Assembly (NCBI RefSeq): GCF_000253255.1
Contig: NC_015583.1
Span: forward strand, 124,001-188,000
DNA length: 64,000 nucleotides
Direction of reading: 5' to 3'
DNA from: Novosphingobium sp. PP1Y
Lineage (GTDB): Bacteria; Pseudomonadota; Alphaproteobacteria; Sphingomonadales; Sphingomonadaceae
This document shows, in pieces, positions 25,698 through 34,711 of this stretch. The first letter of the stretch is position 1. Each line of letters opens with the position of its first letter. The position numbers and the translations under genes were made by a program. A model generated the notes under the pieces. That model was given only the letters and a program-made list of their open reading frames with translations, had not been told where the DNA came from and did no database searches.

Positions 25698-26525
25698 ATG
25701 ACCACTATCACCACCGGGGACGGAACCCGGATTTTCTTCAAGGACTGGGGCGACAAGAACGCTCAGCCGATCGTCTTTTCCCACGGCTGGCCACTGTCGG
25801 CCGACGCCTGGGACGCACAGATGGTCTTTTTCGCCCGAGAAGGTTTCCGCACCATCGCTCACGATCGGCGCAGCCATGGCCGTTCAGACCAGGTCTGGGA
25901 CGGAAACACGATGGACCAGTACGCTGACGACCTTGCGGAATTGATCGAGACGCTGGACCTGCACGACGTCATCCTCGTCGGTCATTCGACCGGTGGCGGC
26001 GAAGTCACCCGTTACATCGGCCGCCACGGAACGGGACGCGTGGCGAAAATCGCTCTGATCGGAGCGGTCCCGCCACTTATGCTGAAGACCGAGGCCAACC
26101 CTGGCGGGCTTCCCATCGCGGCCTTCGATGCAATCCGCGAGGGCACTTACGCAAATCGCAGCCAGTTCTTCCTGGACCTTACGGCGCCATTTTATGGTTT
26201 CAACCGCGAAGGCAAGACGATCAACGAGGGACTGCGTCAGGAGTTCTGGCGCGAAGGCATGATGGGCGGGCTCAAGGGGCAGCTCGATTCGATCCGGGCT
26301 TTCTCCGCGAGCGACTTCCACGAAGACCTGGCCAGGTTCGACCGCCCAACCTTGGTAATCCATGGTGACGACGACCAGATCGTCCCGATCGGCGCATCCG
26401 CGCTCGAGACGATCAAGATCGTCAAGGACGCCGTTCTCAAGCTCTACGAGGGCGCAGATCACGGTCTCGCCCAGACTCATCAGGACCGGTTCAACGCCGA
26501 TCTCCTTGCCTTCATCCGCAACTGA
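25698..26525 (+). CDS. Alpha/beta hydrolase, non-haem chloroperoxidase/arylesterase type
   Basis: A 275-residue hydrolase. The nucleophile is S97 (LVGHSTGGGEVTR), the acid lies in IHGDDDQIVP, and the His in GADHGLAQTH. FSHGWPLSADAWDAQ and AHDRRSHGRSDQVW are typical of the non-haem chloroperoxidase family, most of which act as esterases or perhydrolases. The ATG at 25698 is used. The frame upstream to 25551 has no family similarity. It is cytoplasmic and first of three genes on this strand. The natural substrate is unknown. Confidence 0.88.
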   Translation: MTTITTGDGTRIFFKDWGDKNAQPIVFSHGWPLSADAWDAQMVFFAREGFRTIAHDRRSHGRSDQVWDGNTMDQYADDLAELIETLDLHDVILVGHSTGGGEVTRYIGRHGTGRVAKIALIGAVPPLMLKTEANPGGLPIAAFDAIREGTYANRSQFFLDLTAPFYGFNREGKTINEGLRQEFWREGMMGGLKGQLDSIRAFSASDFHEDLARFDRPTLVIHGDDDQIVPIGASALETIKIVKDAVLKLYEGADHGLAQTHQDRFNADLLAFIRN

Positions 26526-26579
26526 CGGGGCGCGGCGGCGAGCGGCCACCACGCTATCCCAACACGAAGGATCACGAAC

Positions 26580-27359
26580 ATGAACAAGGGTACTTATCTC
26601 ATCACCGGAGCCTCCGACGGCATTGGCGCTGTTTATGCCGATCGCCTTGCACGGCGCGGACACGACCTCGTACTTGTCGCACGCCGCGGTGACAGGCTTG
26701 CCGACCTCGCCTCTCGCTTGAGTGCGAAGACCGGAGTCCAGGTCGAAATCATCGCCGCCGATCTGGCAGATCCCGATGGCCTAGCAACGGTGGAGGCGCG
26801 ACTGCGCGATGACGAGACCATCATCGGGCTGGTCAACAATGCGGGAATTGCAGGCGAAACGACGCTGGTCGATGCCGATCCGGCTCATCTGACTTCGCTG
26901 GTGAACCTCAATGTCCTTGCCGTAACCCGGCTGACTGCGGCCATCGCACCGCGCCTATCAAGCGGGAAGTCGGGGACCATCATCAACATCACCTCCGTGA
27001 CAGCGCTGATGCCCGACGGCTTTACGGCAGCCTATCCCGCCAGCAAGGCCTATGTGCTCGCCTTTACAGAGGCAGTTGCGGCAGAATTGACCCCAAAGGG
27101 CGTCCGGGTCCAGGCGGTGCTGCCCGGAATCACCCGCACGGCCATCTGGAGCGACGAGCAGATGGCGCATGTCGATCCCGAAATGGTGATGGACGTCGAT
27201 GACATGGTCGATGCCGCTCTTGCCGGTCTCGACCTCGGCGAACGGATCACGATCCCGGCGTTACCCGACAATTCCGGCCTCGAGGCTTTCCTCACTGCGC
27301 GGGGTGCACTGCGCCCGGGTCTTTCCCTGCGCGAGCCTGCCCCCCGCTACCGGCTCTGA
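26580..27359 (+). CDS. Short-chain dehydrogenase/reductase
   Basis: A 259-residue classical SDR. The cofactor motif is LITGASDGIGAVYA near residue 7. LVNNAGIAGE is the stabilising NNAG motif. ITSVT supplies the catalytic Ser, and YPASKAYVLAF the Tyr-xxx-Lys pair. It starts 54 bp after the hydrolase gene, and a third gene follows after 24 bp. The group is close to the YqjQ-like/acetoin-reductase-type SDRs. The substrate cannot be named. Confidence 0.87.
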   Translation: MNKGTYLITGASDGIGAVYADRLARRGHDLVLVARRGDRLADLASRLSAKTGVQVEIIAADLADPDGLATVEARLRDDETIIGLVNNAGIAGETTLVDADPAHLTSLVNLNVLAVTRLTAAIAPRLSSGKSGTIINITSVTALMPDGFTAAYPASKAYVLAFTEAVAAELTPKGVRVQAVLPGITRTAIWSDEQMAHVDPEMVMDVDDMVDAALAGLDLGERITIPALPDNSGLEAFLTARGALRPGLSLREPAPRYRL

Positions 27360-27383
27360 ACACCCCCAACAGGAGACATTGCC

Positions 27384-28166
27384 ATGGGTACCTCCAAGCC
27401 GACCGGAACGATCGTACTCATCCACGGCGCCTGGCTGAATTCGCACAGCTGGGAAAGGGTGAAGACCCGTTACGAAGCCAAGGGCTTTACCGTCATTGCA
27501 CCCGACTGGCCATTGGACGACCGCTCCCCGGAAGAACTTCGCGCGGCGCCATCCCCCGGGCTCGCCGAGCTAGGCCAGCGCCAGATCGTTGACCACTACG
27601 AGCGCATCATCAAGACTTTACCGGAGGCACCGATCCTGATCGGCCACTCGCTGGGCGGGGTCTTCGTGCAACATCTGCTCGATCGCGGCCTTGGCTCTGC
27701 GGGCGTGGCCATCGACCCTGCGCCCACCCCGGGGGTGCCGATCCACCTGCGCGCACTCGTCTCGGCTCTTCCGGTTTTCCTCGATCCGTTCAGTCGTTCG
27801 AAGGTCAAGACGATGTCCCGCCGGTTCTTTCGCAATCGGTTCGCGCAGACCGTAACTGCCGACAATGCAGACGCACTCTACGATCGCTACATCGTGCCGA
27901 CCCCGGGGCGCGTCTACTGGGACGGTATCGTCAATCCGATGAGGATCGACTGGACCAACCCGGCAAGGCCCCCGTTGCTACTGATCAGCGGCGGCAAGGA
28001 TCTCATCGCCGACGCCTCGATGACCCGGGCGATCTATCGCGAGCAACGCCGTGCACCGTCGCGAACGGAGTATGTGGAATTTCCCTTTCGGTCGCACTGG
28101 ACGCTGCTCGACGAAGGATGGGAAGAGGTCGCCGATGCGGCGCTTGCCTGGGCGACGACAGCTTGA
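27384..28166 (+). CDS. Alpha/beta hydrolase
   Basis: A 260-residue hydrolase. IVLIHGAWLNSHSWERV begins the fold. The nucleophile lies in LIGHSLGGVFVQHLLD, an acid near ISGGKDLIAD, and the His in FRSHWTLLDEGWEE. A good AGGAGA site precedes the ATG. It is third in the row after the SDR and may be co-transcribed. An imperfect inverted pair, CTTGATG (28162-28168) and CATCAAG (28212-28218), flanks its end and could be part of a terminator. Substrate unknown. Confidence 0.85.
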   Translation: MGTSKPTGTIVLIHGAWLNSHSWERVKTRYEAKGFTVIAPDWPLDDRSPEELRAAPSPGLAELGQRQIVDHYERIIKTLPEAPILIGHSLGGVFVQHLLDRGLGSAGVAIDPAPTPGVPIHLRALVSALPVFLDPFSRSKVKTMSRRFFRNRFAQTVTADNADALYDRYIVPTPGRVYWDGIVNPMRIDWTNPARPPLLLISGGKDLIADASMTRAIYREQRRAPSRTEYVEFPFRSHWTLLDEGWEEVADAALAWATTA

Positions 28167-28317
28167 TGCGCTGCCTGCAACCGCTCCATTGTCAGATACT
28201 TAGCGAAGCGTCATCAAGCGTGATTGCGACTGATTTGTCCGGTTCATTTTCATAGTCATGCGTACACCGGCAGACCAATGGGCATGTTGCGCGTCGCTCG
28301 ATGAGAGCAGGTCTCCC

Positions 28318-29178
28318 TCAAAGCCTCGCACGCAGGTCGGCTTCGGTGACGATCTCGATGCCAGCGCCAGCGTCGCGCAGCTTTTCGGCTTTGCGATGCT
28401 CAGCTTGCGCCGCTTCCCAGCGACCGAAAGGCTGGTGCGTACTGATGACAAGCATCGTGGTGGTCGTTCCGACGCTGGAGACCACACGCGCACCATGGGC
28501 CGCCAGGAACTGTGCCAGAGCTTCGTCTCGCCGTTCTCCCAGGATCGCGATGCGATGACCTTTCAGCGGGCCGGTTTCAGCGGCGCGCGGCGCCTTTCCC
28601 GGCTTTGCGGGCTTGGCCAGCCAACCTGACAGGTCGATGCCGGTTTCCGCGATGGCCCTGACGATCACAGCGCCGGCCGCCCGCGCATCGCTGAGAGCAT
28701 CGTGATGGCGGTGGCGGATTTTCAAATAGTCGGCGAGCGTATTCAGACGGTGATTGGGAAGCTGCGGCCACGCCTTCTTGGCCACGCGAACACTATCCAG
28801 CCACGTCGTCTCGATGAAAGGCAGATTGCCGATCCGGCAGGCAGCAGACAAGGCGCCCTTGTCAAACCCCGAATGGGCAACCGTCACACGGCCGGTCAGG
28901 TGCGCCGCGACGATCCCATGGATTGCACTGAAGGTCGGTTTCCCCGCCACATGTTCCGGTGAAATGCCATGAATGCCGACATTGAACGGAGAGAATTCAT
29001 CTTTTGGATCGATCAGCGTTTCGTAAGCAAACACCTCGTTCCCGTCCCGAAAACCGACGATGCCGATCTGGCAGACACTGCTGACCCGCGCGCACGCTGT
29101 CTCGACGTCGACCACGACGAAGTCCGGCCTTTCGCCAGCGGAGCCAACCGGGACCGTATCCTGGCCGAAACCGTTCAC
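28318..29178 (-). CDS. DEDDh 3'-5' exonuclease with C-terminal BRCT domain
   Basis: A 286-residue protein. Residues ~18-185 form an epsilon-type exonuclease: FVVVDVETA gives the first Asp/Glu, TVAHSGFDKGAL the second Asp, and HHDALSDARAAG the His/Asp pair. Residues ~205-286 match a BRCT domain (LKGHRIAILGERRDEALAQFLAAHGARVVSSVGTTTTMLVI). It probably takes part in DNA repair or proofreading-like trimming. The start overlaps the yaaA stop by ATGA, so both come from one message. Confidence 0.88.
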   Translation of the reverse strand: MNGFGQDTVPVGSAGERPDFVVVDVETACARVSSVCQIGIVGFRDGNEVFAYETLIDPKDEFSPFNVGIHGISPEHVAGKPTFSAIHGIVAAHLTGRVTVAHSGFDKGALSAACRIGNLPFIETTWLDSVRVAKKAWPQLPNHRLNTLADYLKIRHRHHDALSDARAAGAVIVRAIAETGIDLSGWLAKPAKPGKAPRAAETGPLKGHRIAILGERRDEALAQFLAAHGARVVSSVGTTTTMLVISTHQPFGRWEAAQAEHRKAEKLRDAGAGIEIVTEADLRARL

Positions 29179-29927
29179 GCGCGAGTAAACCGCCAGTTGT
29201 CTGCGCCGCTCGCCTCGGCATCAAAGCGGTAACCGTCGCTATCGAATCCGCGCATGTCATCGATGTTGGTGACGTGATGCTCGCACATCCAGCGTGCCAT
29301 CATGCCCCGCGCGCGCTTGGCGCTGAAGCTGACGAAGCGGGGGCCATCCGGTCCCGGTTCACGGAAATCGACATCGATGACCCGAAGCCCCTTGAGCTTG
29401 CCCTTCACTGCCGCAAAGTATTCCTGGCTCGCAAGATTGAGCACCTCGCCGGATCCTTCCCGATTCACTTGCTCACAAAGCAGTTCGGCGATGCGATCGC
29501 CCCACCAGTCGGTCAGGCTCTTTCGACGCGGAGCCCAGCGTGTCCCCATTTCCAGGCGATAGGGCCGGATCGCATCCAGCGGCCGAAGGAGGCCATAGAG
29601 ACCGGAGAGCATGCGCACGTGGTCCTGCGCAAAGATAACACCTGCTTCGTCAAGCGTGTGCGCTTCGAAGCCCGTGTAGACATCTCCGGCAAAGGCAAAG
29701 AGCGCCGGTCGCTCGGGCAGCGTTTCGAAGTTGTTGAAGCGATCCGCGTTCAGCTTGGCGAGGCGCGGCGAGATATGCATCAACTCGCTCAATCGCTTTT
29801 GCGACAGGTTGGCGGCTGACTTGGCGAGGCTGCCGGCTTCCTCGAGAAAATGCGGTTTCGTGGCACTCAATGGCGGCAGCGCACGCTCGAAATCGAGAGT
29901 TTTGGCGGGGGAGAGCAAGGCAATCAT
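29175..29927 (-). CDS. yaaA: YaaA family peroxide-stress protein
   Basis: A 250-residue YaaA (DUF328) protein. It begins MIALLSPAKTLDF, with YTGFEAHTLDEAGVIFAQDHVRMLSGLYGLLRPLDAIRPYRLEMGTRW in the centre and NLASQEYFAAVK and VSFSAKRARGMMARWM toward the end. In Escherichia coli YaaA limits iron-driven damage during peroxide stress and binds DNA. The ATG at 29927 is preferred over the upstream frame start at 29963, because family members begin at this residue. It overlaps the exonuclease gene, which suggests a shared stress role. Confidence 0.92.
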   Translation of the reverse strand: MIALLSPAKTLDFERALPPLSATKPHFLEEAGSLAKSAANLSQKRLSELMHISPRLAKLNADRFNNFETLPERPALFAFAGDVYTGFEAHTLDEAGVIFAQDHVRMLSGLYGLLRPLDAIRPYRLEMGTRWAPRRKSLTDWWGDRIAELLCEQVNREGSGEVLNLASQEYFAAVKGKLKGLRVIDVDFREPGPDGPRFVSFSAKRARGMMARWMCEHHVTNIDDMRGFDSDGYRFDAEASGADNWRFTRA

Positions 29928-30032
29928 GCTGCGGTCCGTAACGCCTGCTTGGCGCCGCGTCAAAACGATGGTTCTCGACAGGTTTCCAGCCGCTCAAGGT
30001 TCAAGCCGGGGCAGTCAAAGGAATTACCGCCT

Positions 30033-30070
30033 CTGGCTGACGGTGCGCTCGGCACCGCTCCGTCAGCCAG
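30033..30070 (-). terminator. Hairpin downstream of metY
   Basis: CTGGCTGACGG (30033-30043) and CCGTCAGCCAG (30060-30070) are perfect 11-bp arms. The loop can itself pair (CGGTGC with GCACCG) as an alternative fold. It lies 20 bp past the metY stop. No U-tract follows on the minus strand. Confidence 0.55.
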
Positions 30071-30090
30071 TCGTCTTCGCAGCGTCGAAA

Positions 30091-31380
30091 TCAGATACGG
30101 TTCAGCCCCATTTCGAGGTCTGCAATGATATCGTCGATATGCTCTATGCCGATCGATATGCGCACGACGTCCGGTCCCGCTCCTGCAGCTATGAGTTCGT
30201 CACCTTCAAGCTGGCTGTGTGTCGTCGAGGCCGGGTGGATGATGAGCGAGCGCGTATCGCCGATATTGGCGAGATGGCTGAAGAGCTTGACGCTGGAAAC
30301 CAGTTTTACACCCGCCTCGAAGCCGCCTTTCAGCCCGAAGGTAAAGACCGCCCCTCCCCTGCCGCCGAGGTACTTGTCGGCAAGGGACTTGTAGCGATTG
30401 CCCTCCAGCGCTGCATAGGAAACCCATTCGACCTTTTCGTGCTGATCGAGCCATTTCGCGACCGCCAGGGCGTTATCACAGTGTCGCTCCATGCGCAGCG
30501 CCAGCGTCTCCATGCCGGTGAGCGCAAGCCACGCGTTCTGCGGCGCCAAGGCAGGCCCCAAGTCGCGTAATCCAAGAACCCGGCAGGCGATTATGAAGGC
30601 AATCGGGCCGACCGGCGCCAGTGCATCGACGAGGATCGCCCCGTGATATGAGCCGTTCGGCTGCGTCAGGCTGGGAAACTTGTGCGCCTGCGCTTTCCAG
30701 TCGAACCGGCCGGAGTCGACGATCACGCCGCCCACGGAATTGCCATGGCCGTTGAGGAACTTGGTCGTCGAGTGGGTAACAATGTCCGCCCCATGTTCGA
30801 ATGGACGGCACAGGATCGGACTGGCCATCGTATTGTCGACGATCAGGGGAACGCCGCCTTCATGGGCGATGTCTGCTATGGCCGCGATGTCGGTGACTAC
30901 GCCGCCGGGATTGGCAAGGCTCTCGATGAAGACGCAGCGTGTCTTTTCGTCGATCGCTGCACGGACATTCTCGGGATCGTCGACATCGACGAAGCGGGTT
31001 TCCCAGCCGAACTTGCGAAATGCCTCGCCCATCTGGTTGAGCGAACCACCATAAAGCTTACGCGCGGCGACGATATTGCACCCCGGCTCCATCAAGGTGT
31101 GAAAGGCCACCAACTGCGCCGCGTGGCCGCTTGCCACGCCGAGCGCGCCGACACCACCCTCGAGTGCCGCGATCTTCTTCTCCAGCGCGTCGTTCGTGGG
31201 ATTCATGATCCTCGAATAGATGTTGCCGAACTGCTTCAGCGCGAACAGATCCGCGGCATGCTCGGCACTGTCGAACACATAGCTTGCCGTCTGATAGATG
31301 GGCGTGATGCGAGCATTGGTCGTAGGGTCGGGTTCGCACCCGGCATGCACGGTCATCGTTTCGAGCTTCAGGTCGGCCAT
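30091..31380 (-). CDS. metY: O-acetylhomoserine sulfhydrylase
   Basis: A 429-residue Cys/Met-metabolism PLP enzyme. The Schiff-base lysine is in VTHSTTKFLNGHG. The N-terminus TMTVHAGCEPDPTTNARITPIYQTASYVFDSAEHAADLF and the length match MetY (O-acetylhomoserine aminocarboxypropyltransferase). It makes homocysteine from O-acetylhomoserine and sulfide in the cytoplasm. ATG 31380 (MADLKLETMTVHAG) is used; the 8 upstream codons are outside the family. The leader contains no riboswitch I can defend. Confidence 0.93.
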   Translation of the reverse strand: MADLKLETMTVHAGCEPDPTTNARITPIYQTASYVFDSAEHAADLFALKQFGNIYSRIMNPTNDALEKKIAALEGGVGALGVASGHAAQLVAFHTLMEPGCNIVAARKLYGGSLNQMGEAFRKFGWETRFVDVDDPENVRAAIDEKTRCVFIESLANPGGVVTDIAAIADIAHEGGVPLIVDNTMASPILCRPFEHGADIVTHSTTKFLNGHGNSVGGVIVDSGRFDWKAQAHKFPSLTQPNGSYHGAILVDALAPVGPIAFIIACRVLGLRDLGPALAPQNAWLALTGMETLALRMERHCDNALAVAKWLDQHEKVEWVSYAALEGNRYKSLADKYLGGRGGAVFTFGLKGGFEAGVKLVSSVKLFSHLANIGDTRSLIIHPASTTHSQLEGDELIAAGAGPDVVRISIGIEHIDDIIADLEMGLNRI

Positions 31381-31803
31381 CGTGTATCCAATCCGGTGTG
31401 TCATCGAGAAAGGCAGTAGCAGTTATCACGCCGCACTGACCACATCCATCTTTGGCATGCGTGGATGGGAGCTGGACAGATTCGAACCGAGGTTTCCAGA
31501 AAATCTGATCCGAGATCGTTAGCCTGAAGCCCGGCCCTTCAATAGTACTTGAGTGTCCCCCTCGAGTTGGCAGCACTGAGCATGCTCACCGATCCCGTTC
31601 GATTTTCGGCCGTGATCCGATCTCATCAAAAGCGGCTCTAACAGTGCAACGCGGCACGGTTGGCGCGGCTGCTCAGGCGGTTAGAAATCCGCTTGGCCCG
31701 TTGCCGCCGCCTCAGCGGCGCCAACGAGAGCCGGCTCGTCTTCGGGAACTTTAATTGAGTTCGCAGCTTATTCGTGAATAATCATAATTAGCGGAGAAGT
31801 GTG
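31381..31803. other. Intergenic stretch between metY and a small membrane-protein gene
   Basis: These 423 bases hold the metY leader (minus strand) and the promoter of the small gene at 31804. GGAAC at 31745-31749 resembles the -35 of general-stress (EcfG) promoters, but no matching CGTT lies at the right spacing. The 50 bases before the small gene are AT-rich compared with their surroundings. No tRNA or long open frame was found. Confidence 0.4.
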
Positions 31804-31953
31804 ATGATCTGGACTATTGCTGTAATTCTCTTTGTCCTTTGGCTTCTGGGCTTCCTCGCATTCCATGTCGGTGGTGGGCTTATTCACATTCTGTTGGTCT
31901 TGGCCTTGATCGTTGTGGTCTATCAGCTTGTGACCGGACGGCGAGGGATCTAG
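31804..31953 (+). CDS. lmo0937-family small membrane protein (49 aa)
   Basis: ATG at 31804 follows GGAGAAG and the frame ends at TAG 31953. The protein begins MIWTIAVILFVLWLLGF, has GGGLIHILLVLALIVVVYQL as a second hydrophobic segment, and ends in the basic tail GRRGI. This two-helix hairpin with a central His-Gly-rich turn is the lmo0937-family pattern. These small inner-membrane proteins are common in stress-induced genes of proteobacteria; their function is not established. A terminator follows at 32011-32042. Confidence 0.85.
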   Translation: MIWTIAVILFVLWLLGFLAFHVGGGLIHILLVLALIVVVYQLVTGRRGI

Positions 31954-32010
31954 TCGGCTCAATCCGACTTGCGGAATCCGTATCTCGTAGGTTCAGCGTG
32001 TGACCTCCGC

Positions 32011-32042
32011 AAGCCCAGGCGAACCTAGGCCCGCTTGGGCTT
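32011..32042 (+). terminator. Terminator of the small membrane-protein gene
   Basis: AAGCCCA (32011-32017) pairs with TGGGCTT (32036-32042), and further T residues follow on the plus strand. It lies 57 bp after the small gene and overlaps the last codons of the convergent DUF1801 gene. Confidence 0.6.
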
Positions 32043-32435
32043 TTGCGTGGCAGCATTCAGCGCCACCGCTTCCCTGACCAGCGCCTTGAATGCCGAGCCG
32101 TCGACCACCGCTCCTTCGTGCAGGTCGATGGCCCGGCGCGTTGCGCCGTTGAATCCGGCATTGAACAATCCGGCGGGATCCTCAAGCGCCGCGCCCCGCG
32201 CGAAGGTCAGCTTGACGTAACTCTTGTAGACTTCGCCCGTGCAAATCAGCCCTGAATGTTCCCAGGTCGGCACACCCGAAGGGTTCGTTGGCTTGATCCA
32301 CTTTACGGCTTCGACCACCTCGGGATCGGCCTCATGGATCAGTTTACGAACCCGTGCCAACATGTCGCCTCGCCAGTCACCGAGGCTCTCGAGTTTCGCG
32401 TCGATCATCGCCGATGACGAATTCCGGTCGCTCAT
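32025..32435 (-). CDS. DUF1801 domain protein
   Basis: A 136-residue protein with the DUF1801 (YdhG-like) pattern. RVRKLIHEADPEVVEAVKWIKPTNPSGVPTWEHSGLICTGEVYKSYVKLTFARGA is followed by FNAGFNGATRRAIDLHEG. The fold resembles frataxin-like and iron-binding domains in some relatives, but no biochemical role is established. It is cytoplasmic, with no signal or membrane segment. It faces the small membrane-protein gene and is followed on its strand by unrelated metY. Confidence 0.85.
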   Translation of the reverse strand: MSDRNSSSAMIDAKLESLGDWRGDMLARVRKLIHEADPEVVEAVKWIKPTNPSGVPTWEHSGLICTGEVYKSYVKLTFARGAALEDPAGLFNAGFNGATRRAIDLHEGAVVDGSAFKALVREAVALNAATQKPKRA

Positions 32436-32548
32436 GCACTCTCCTCCGTTGTCTTCCAGAACTGCTATGGTCTGGCCCGGGCGGTGGGCCGCGGCAAGAT
32501 AGCCCGGCAGGGCGCATGACCCCGCCCCTGCACTACGATCCTTCGTTT

Positions 32549-34534
32549 TTAAGCGATGCGCCGAGCATGGCGGAAACGCGCATAGCGATTCAACAGATCG
32601 TTGATCAGCTGATCCTGCGTGAAGCCCGTTACGTCATGCGGTTGGTCCCCTTCCGATGTGTGTGCCATCGCCCGGTAGTGTCGCGGTTCCTTTTCATGAG
32701 CCTTGCGGGTTTCCGCCCAGACGAAACTCGGCAACAGGAAGGGACGATTGCGGATGGTATAACGAAAGGCGCCGCGTTCTCCGTGCGGAACCGTCAGTAC
32801 CAGTTGTTCAGGGCTTTCGGCCACGTCGGGCACAAACCCGTTCTCCTGCATCTGCTCGGCGACGGCATTTAACGCGGGCCGGGCGGTCTCGCTCAGGAAG
32901 CGCCGGATATCCTCCGGAGGATAGTGGTGCATGATGGATGACAGGCGCTGCTGCCAACCAAGTTCCGCACGGGGCGCATTGGGTTCGGCCAGACTTAGAT
33001 CGATGGATGTGCCCATCTGCTCCATCTGGAGCGCCCGAAAAAGCCCATAGCAGATGAATATCATGACCACCGCGAACGGCAGTGCGCTGGCGATTGCGGC
33101 GGTCTGGAGCGCCTGCAATCCGCCGGCAACCAGTAGAACGGCTGCGACACCTCCTGCACAAACCGCCCAGAATATCCGCTGCCAAACCGGAGGATTTTCT
33201 GCTGCGCCCGAGGTGATCATGTCGATCACCAGCGCGCCCGAATCCGCGGAAGTAACGAAAAAGGTGATTACCAACAGGGTCGCGAGAAAGGAGGTTATCG
33301 TGGATAGCGGCATCTGCGCGAGCGTCTCGAACAACGCCACCGGCAGGTTGTCGTTCACCGTTCGGGCGATCGGCGCCAGCCCGCCCATATCGAGCGCAAT
33401 GGCGGTGTTGCCGAAAACGGTCATCCAGAGGAAGGTGAACAGCACGGGCACCAGCAAAACGCCGGTGGTAAATTCGCGAATCGTGCGACCGCGCGAAATC
33501 CGCGCAATGAACATTCCGACGAATGGCGACCATGCGATCCACCAACCCCAGTAGAACAGCGTCCAGTCGCCCAGCCAGGGGTTCGGCTCATAAGCGTACA
33601 TTCGGAATGTCCGCTGAACGACCGCACCGAGATAGGCGCCGAGGTTCTGGACGAAGGCCTGGAGAAGAAACACGGTCGATCCGGCGACAAGCACGAATCC
33701 GAGCAACAGCACCGCCAACACGATGTTGAGTTCGGACAAGCGCTTCACTCCCTTGTCCAATCCAAGCACGACCGACATCGTCGCTAGACCGGTAATCACC
33801 GCGATCAGCAGCAGCTGCACCGTCGTTGAAACCTGCAGTCCGAAAAGATAGCTGAAGCCGGCGTTCACCTGCAGGACGCCGAGGCCAAGTGATGTCGCCA
33901 CGCCGAACATGGTGCCGAGCACGGCGAAAATGTCGATCGCATGCCCGATCGGTCCATAAATTCGGTTTCCAATGAGTGGGTAGAGTGCCGAACGGATGGT
34001 CAGCGGCAAGCCACGGCGGAAGGAGAAATACGCCAGCGCCAAGCCAACGACGATGTAGATCGCCCAAGCGTGCAGCCCCCAGTGGAAGAATGTCAGCACC
34101 AATGCCTGCTTCGCGGATTCGACGGTGCCCCCTTCGCCGATCGGCGGGTTGGCATAATGCTGAATCGGTTCGGCGACCCCGAAGAAGATCAATCCGATAC
34201 CCATGCCCGCGCTGAATAGCATCGCGAACCACGACAGGTAGCTGTACTCCGGCTCGCTCTCGTCCGGGCCAAGCTTTACGTCGCCATGCCGGCTGACCAT
34301 GAGGAAAATGACGAATATCAGAAAGCCGGCGACAGAGGCGATGTAGAACCATCCGAAGTCTTCGACGATGAAAGCCTGCACCGAGCCGAATACCTTGCCC
34401 GCCGCTTCGGGAAACAGTGCGCCGACGAGCGCAAACGCCAGGATAAGCACGGCGGAAATGTAGAAAACAGGTGCGTTGACTTCCAACCTTAGCTTCTTCG
34501 GCGGGGTTGCCGTCTCGAAGACCGGATCAGACAA
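32549..34534 (-). CDS. BCCT family betaine/choline/carnitine transporter
   Basis: A 661-residue transporter with twelve predicted membrane helices and the BCCT signature region WGWWIAWSPFVGMFIARISRGRTIREF. VTSADSGALVIDMITSG and a long cytoplasmic C-terminus after ~residue 510 resemble BetT. It imports a quaternary ammonium compound such as choline or glycine betaine for osmoprotection. The start is taken as TTG 34534 (LSDPVFETATPPKK), because GGGGA lies about 8 bases upstream and homologues begin there. The open frame continues to ATG 34654 without a ribosome site, so that start cannot be excluded. Confidence 0.9.
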   Translation of the reverse strand: MSDPVFETATPPKKLRLEVNAPVFYISAVLILAFALVGALFPEAAGKVFGSVQAFIVEDFGWFYIASVAGFLIFVIFLMVSRHGDVKLGPDESEPEYSYLSWFAMLFSAGMGIGLIFFGVAEPIQHYANPPIGEGGTVESAKQALVLTFFHWGLHAWAIYIVVGLALAYFSFRRGLPLTIRSALYPLIGNRIYGPIGHAIDIFAVLGTMFGVATSLGLGVLQVNAGFSYLFGLQVSTTVQLLLIAVITGLATMSVVLGLDKGVKRLSELNIVLAVLLLGFVLVAGSTVFLLQAFVQNLGAYLGAVVQRTFRMYAYEPNPWLGDWTLFYWGWWIAWSPFVGMFIARISRGRTIREFTTGVLLVPVLFTFLWMTVFGNTAIALDMGGLAPIARTVNDNLPVALFETLAQMPLSTITSFLATLLVITFFVTSADSGALVIDMITSGAAENPPVWQRIFWAVCAGGVAAVLLVAGGLQALQTAAIASALPFAVVMIFICYGLFRALQMEQMGTSIDLSLAEPNAPRAELGWQQRLSSIMHHYPPEDIRRFLSETARPALNAVAEQMQENGFVPDVAESPEQLVLTVPHGERGAFRYTIRNRPFLLPSFVWAETRKAHEKEPRHYRAMAHTSEGDQPHDVTGFTQDQLINDLLNRYARFRHARRIA

Positions 34535-34711
34535 GATGTTTTCCCCTTTTGAGTCGATCGCTCCCCCGCCAGTAACGCTGAGTTCCTGCGGAGGTTGCAA
34601 GATTGTCTGGATTTCTTGGCTGCGCAGGGTAGCAGCATCATGATCGAGGTCCAACCGACTGTGAGCTGGCCTGTGGACCGGCCGCCGTGCAACGGCTTGA
34701 CGTACTATGGC

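Noticed and set aside
31441..31515. tRNA-like GGTTCGAATC segment on the minus strand
   Set aside because: No T-stem, anticodon arm or acceptor stem pairs around it; the similarity is limited to the T-loop.
31381..31600. SAM-type riboswitch in the metY leader
   Set aside because: A GTGATAA followed by GCTA segment appears at about 31405-31430 on the minus strand, but the paired stems of SAM-II or SAM-V elements cannot be built around it.
31745..31770. EcfG general-stress promoter before the small membrane-protein gene
   Set aside because: GGAAC is present, but the CGTT-like -10 box is missing at 16-18 bases. It is kept only as a weak note.
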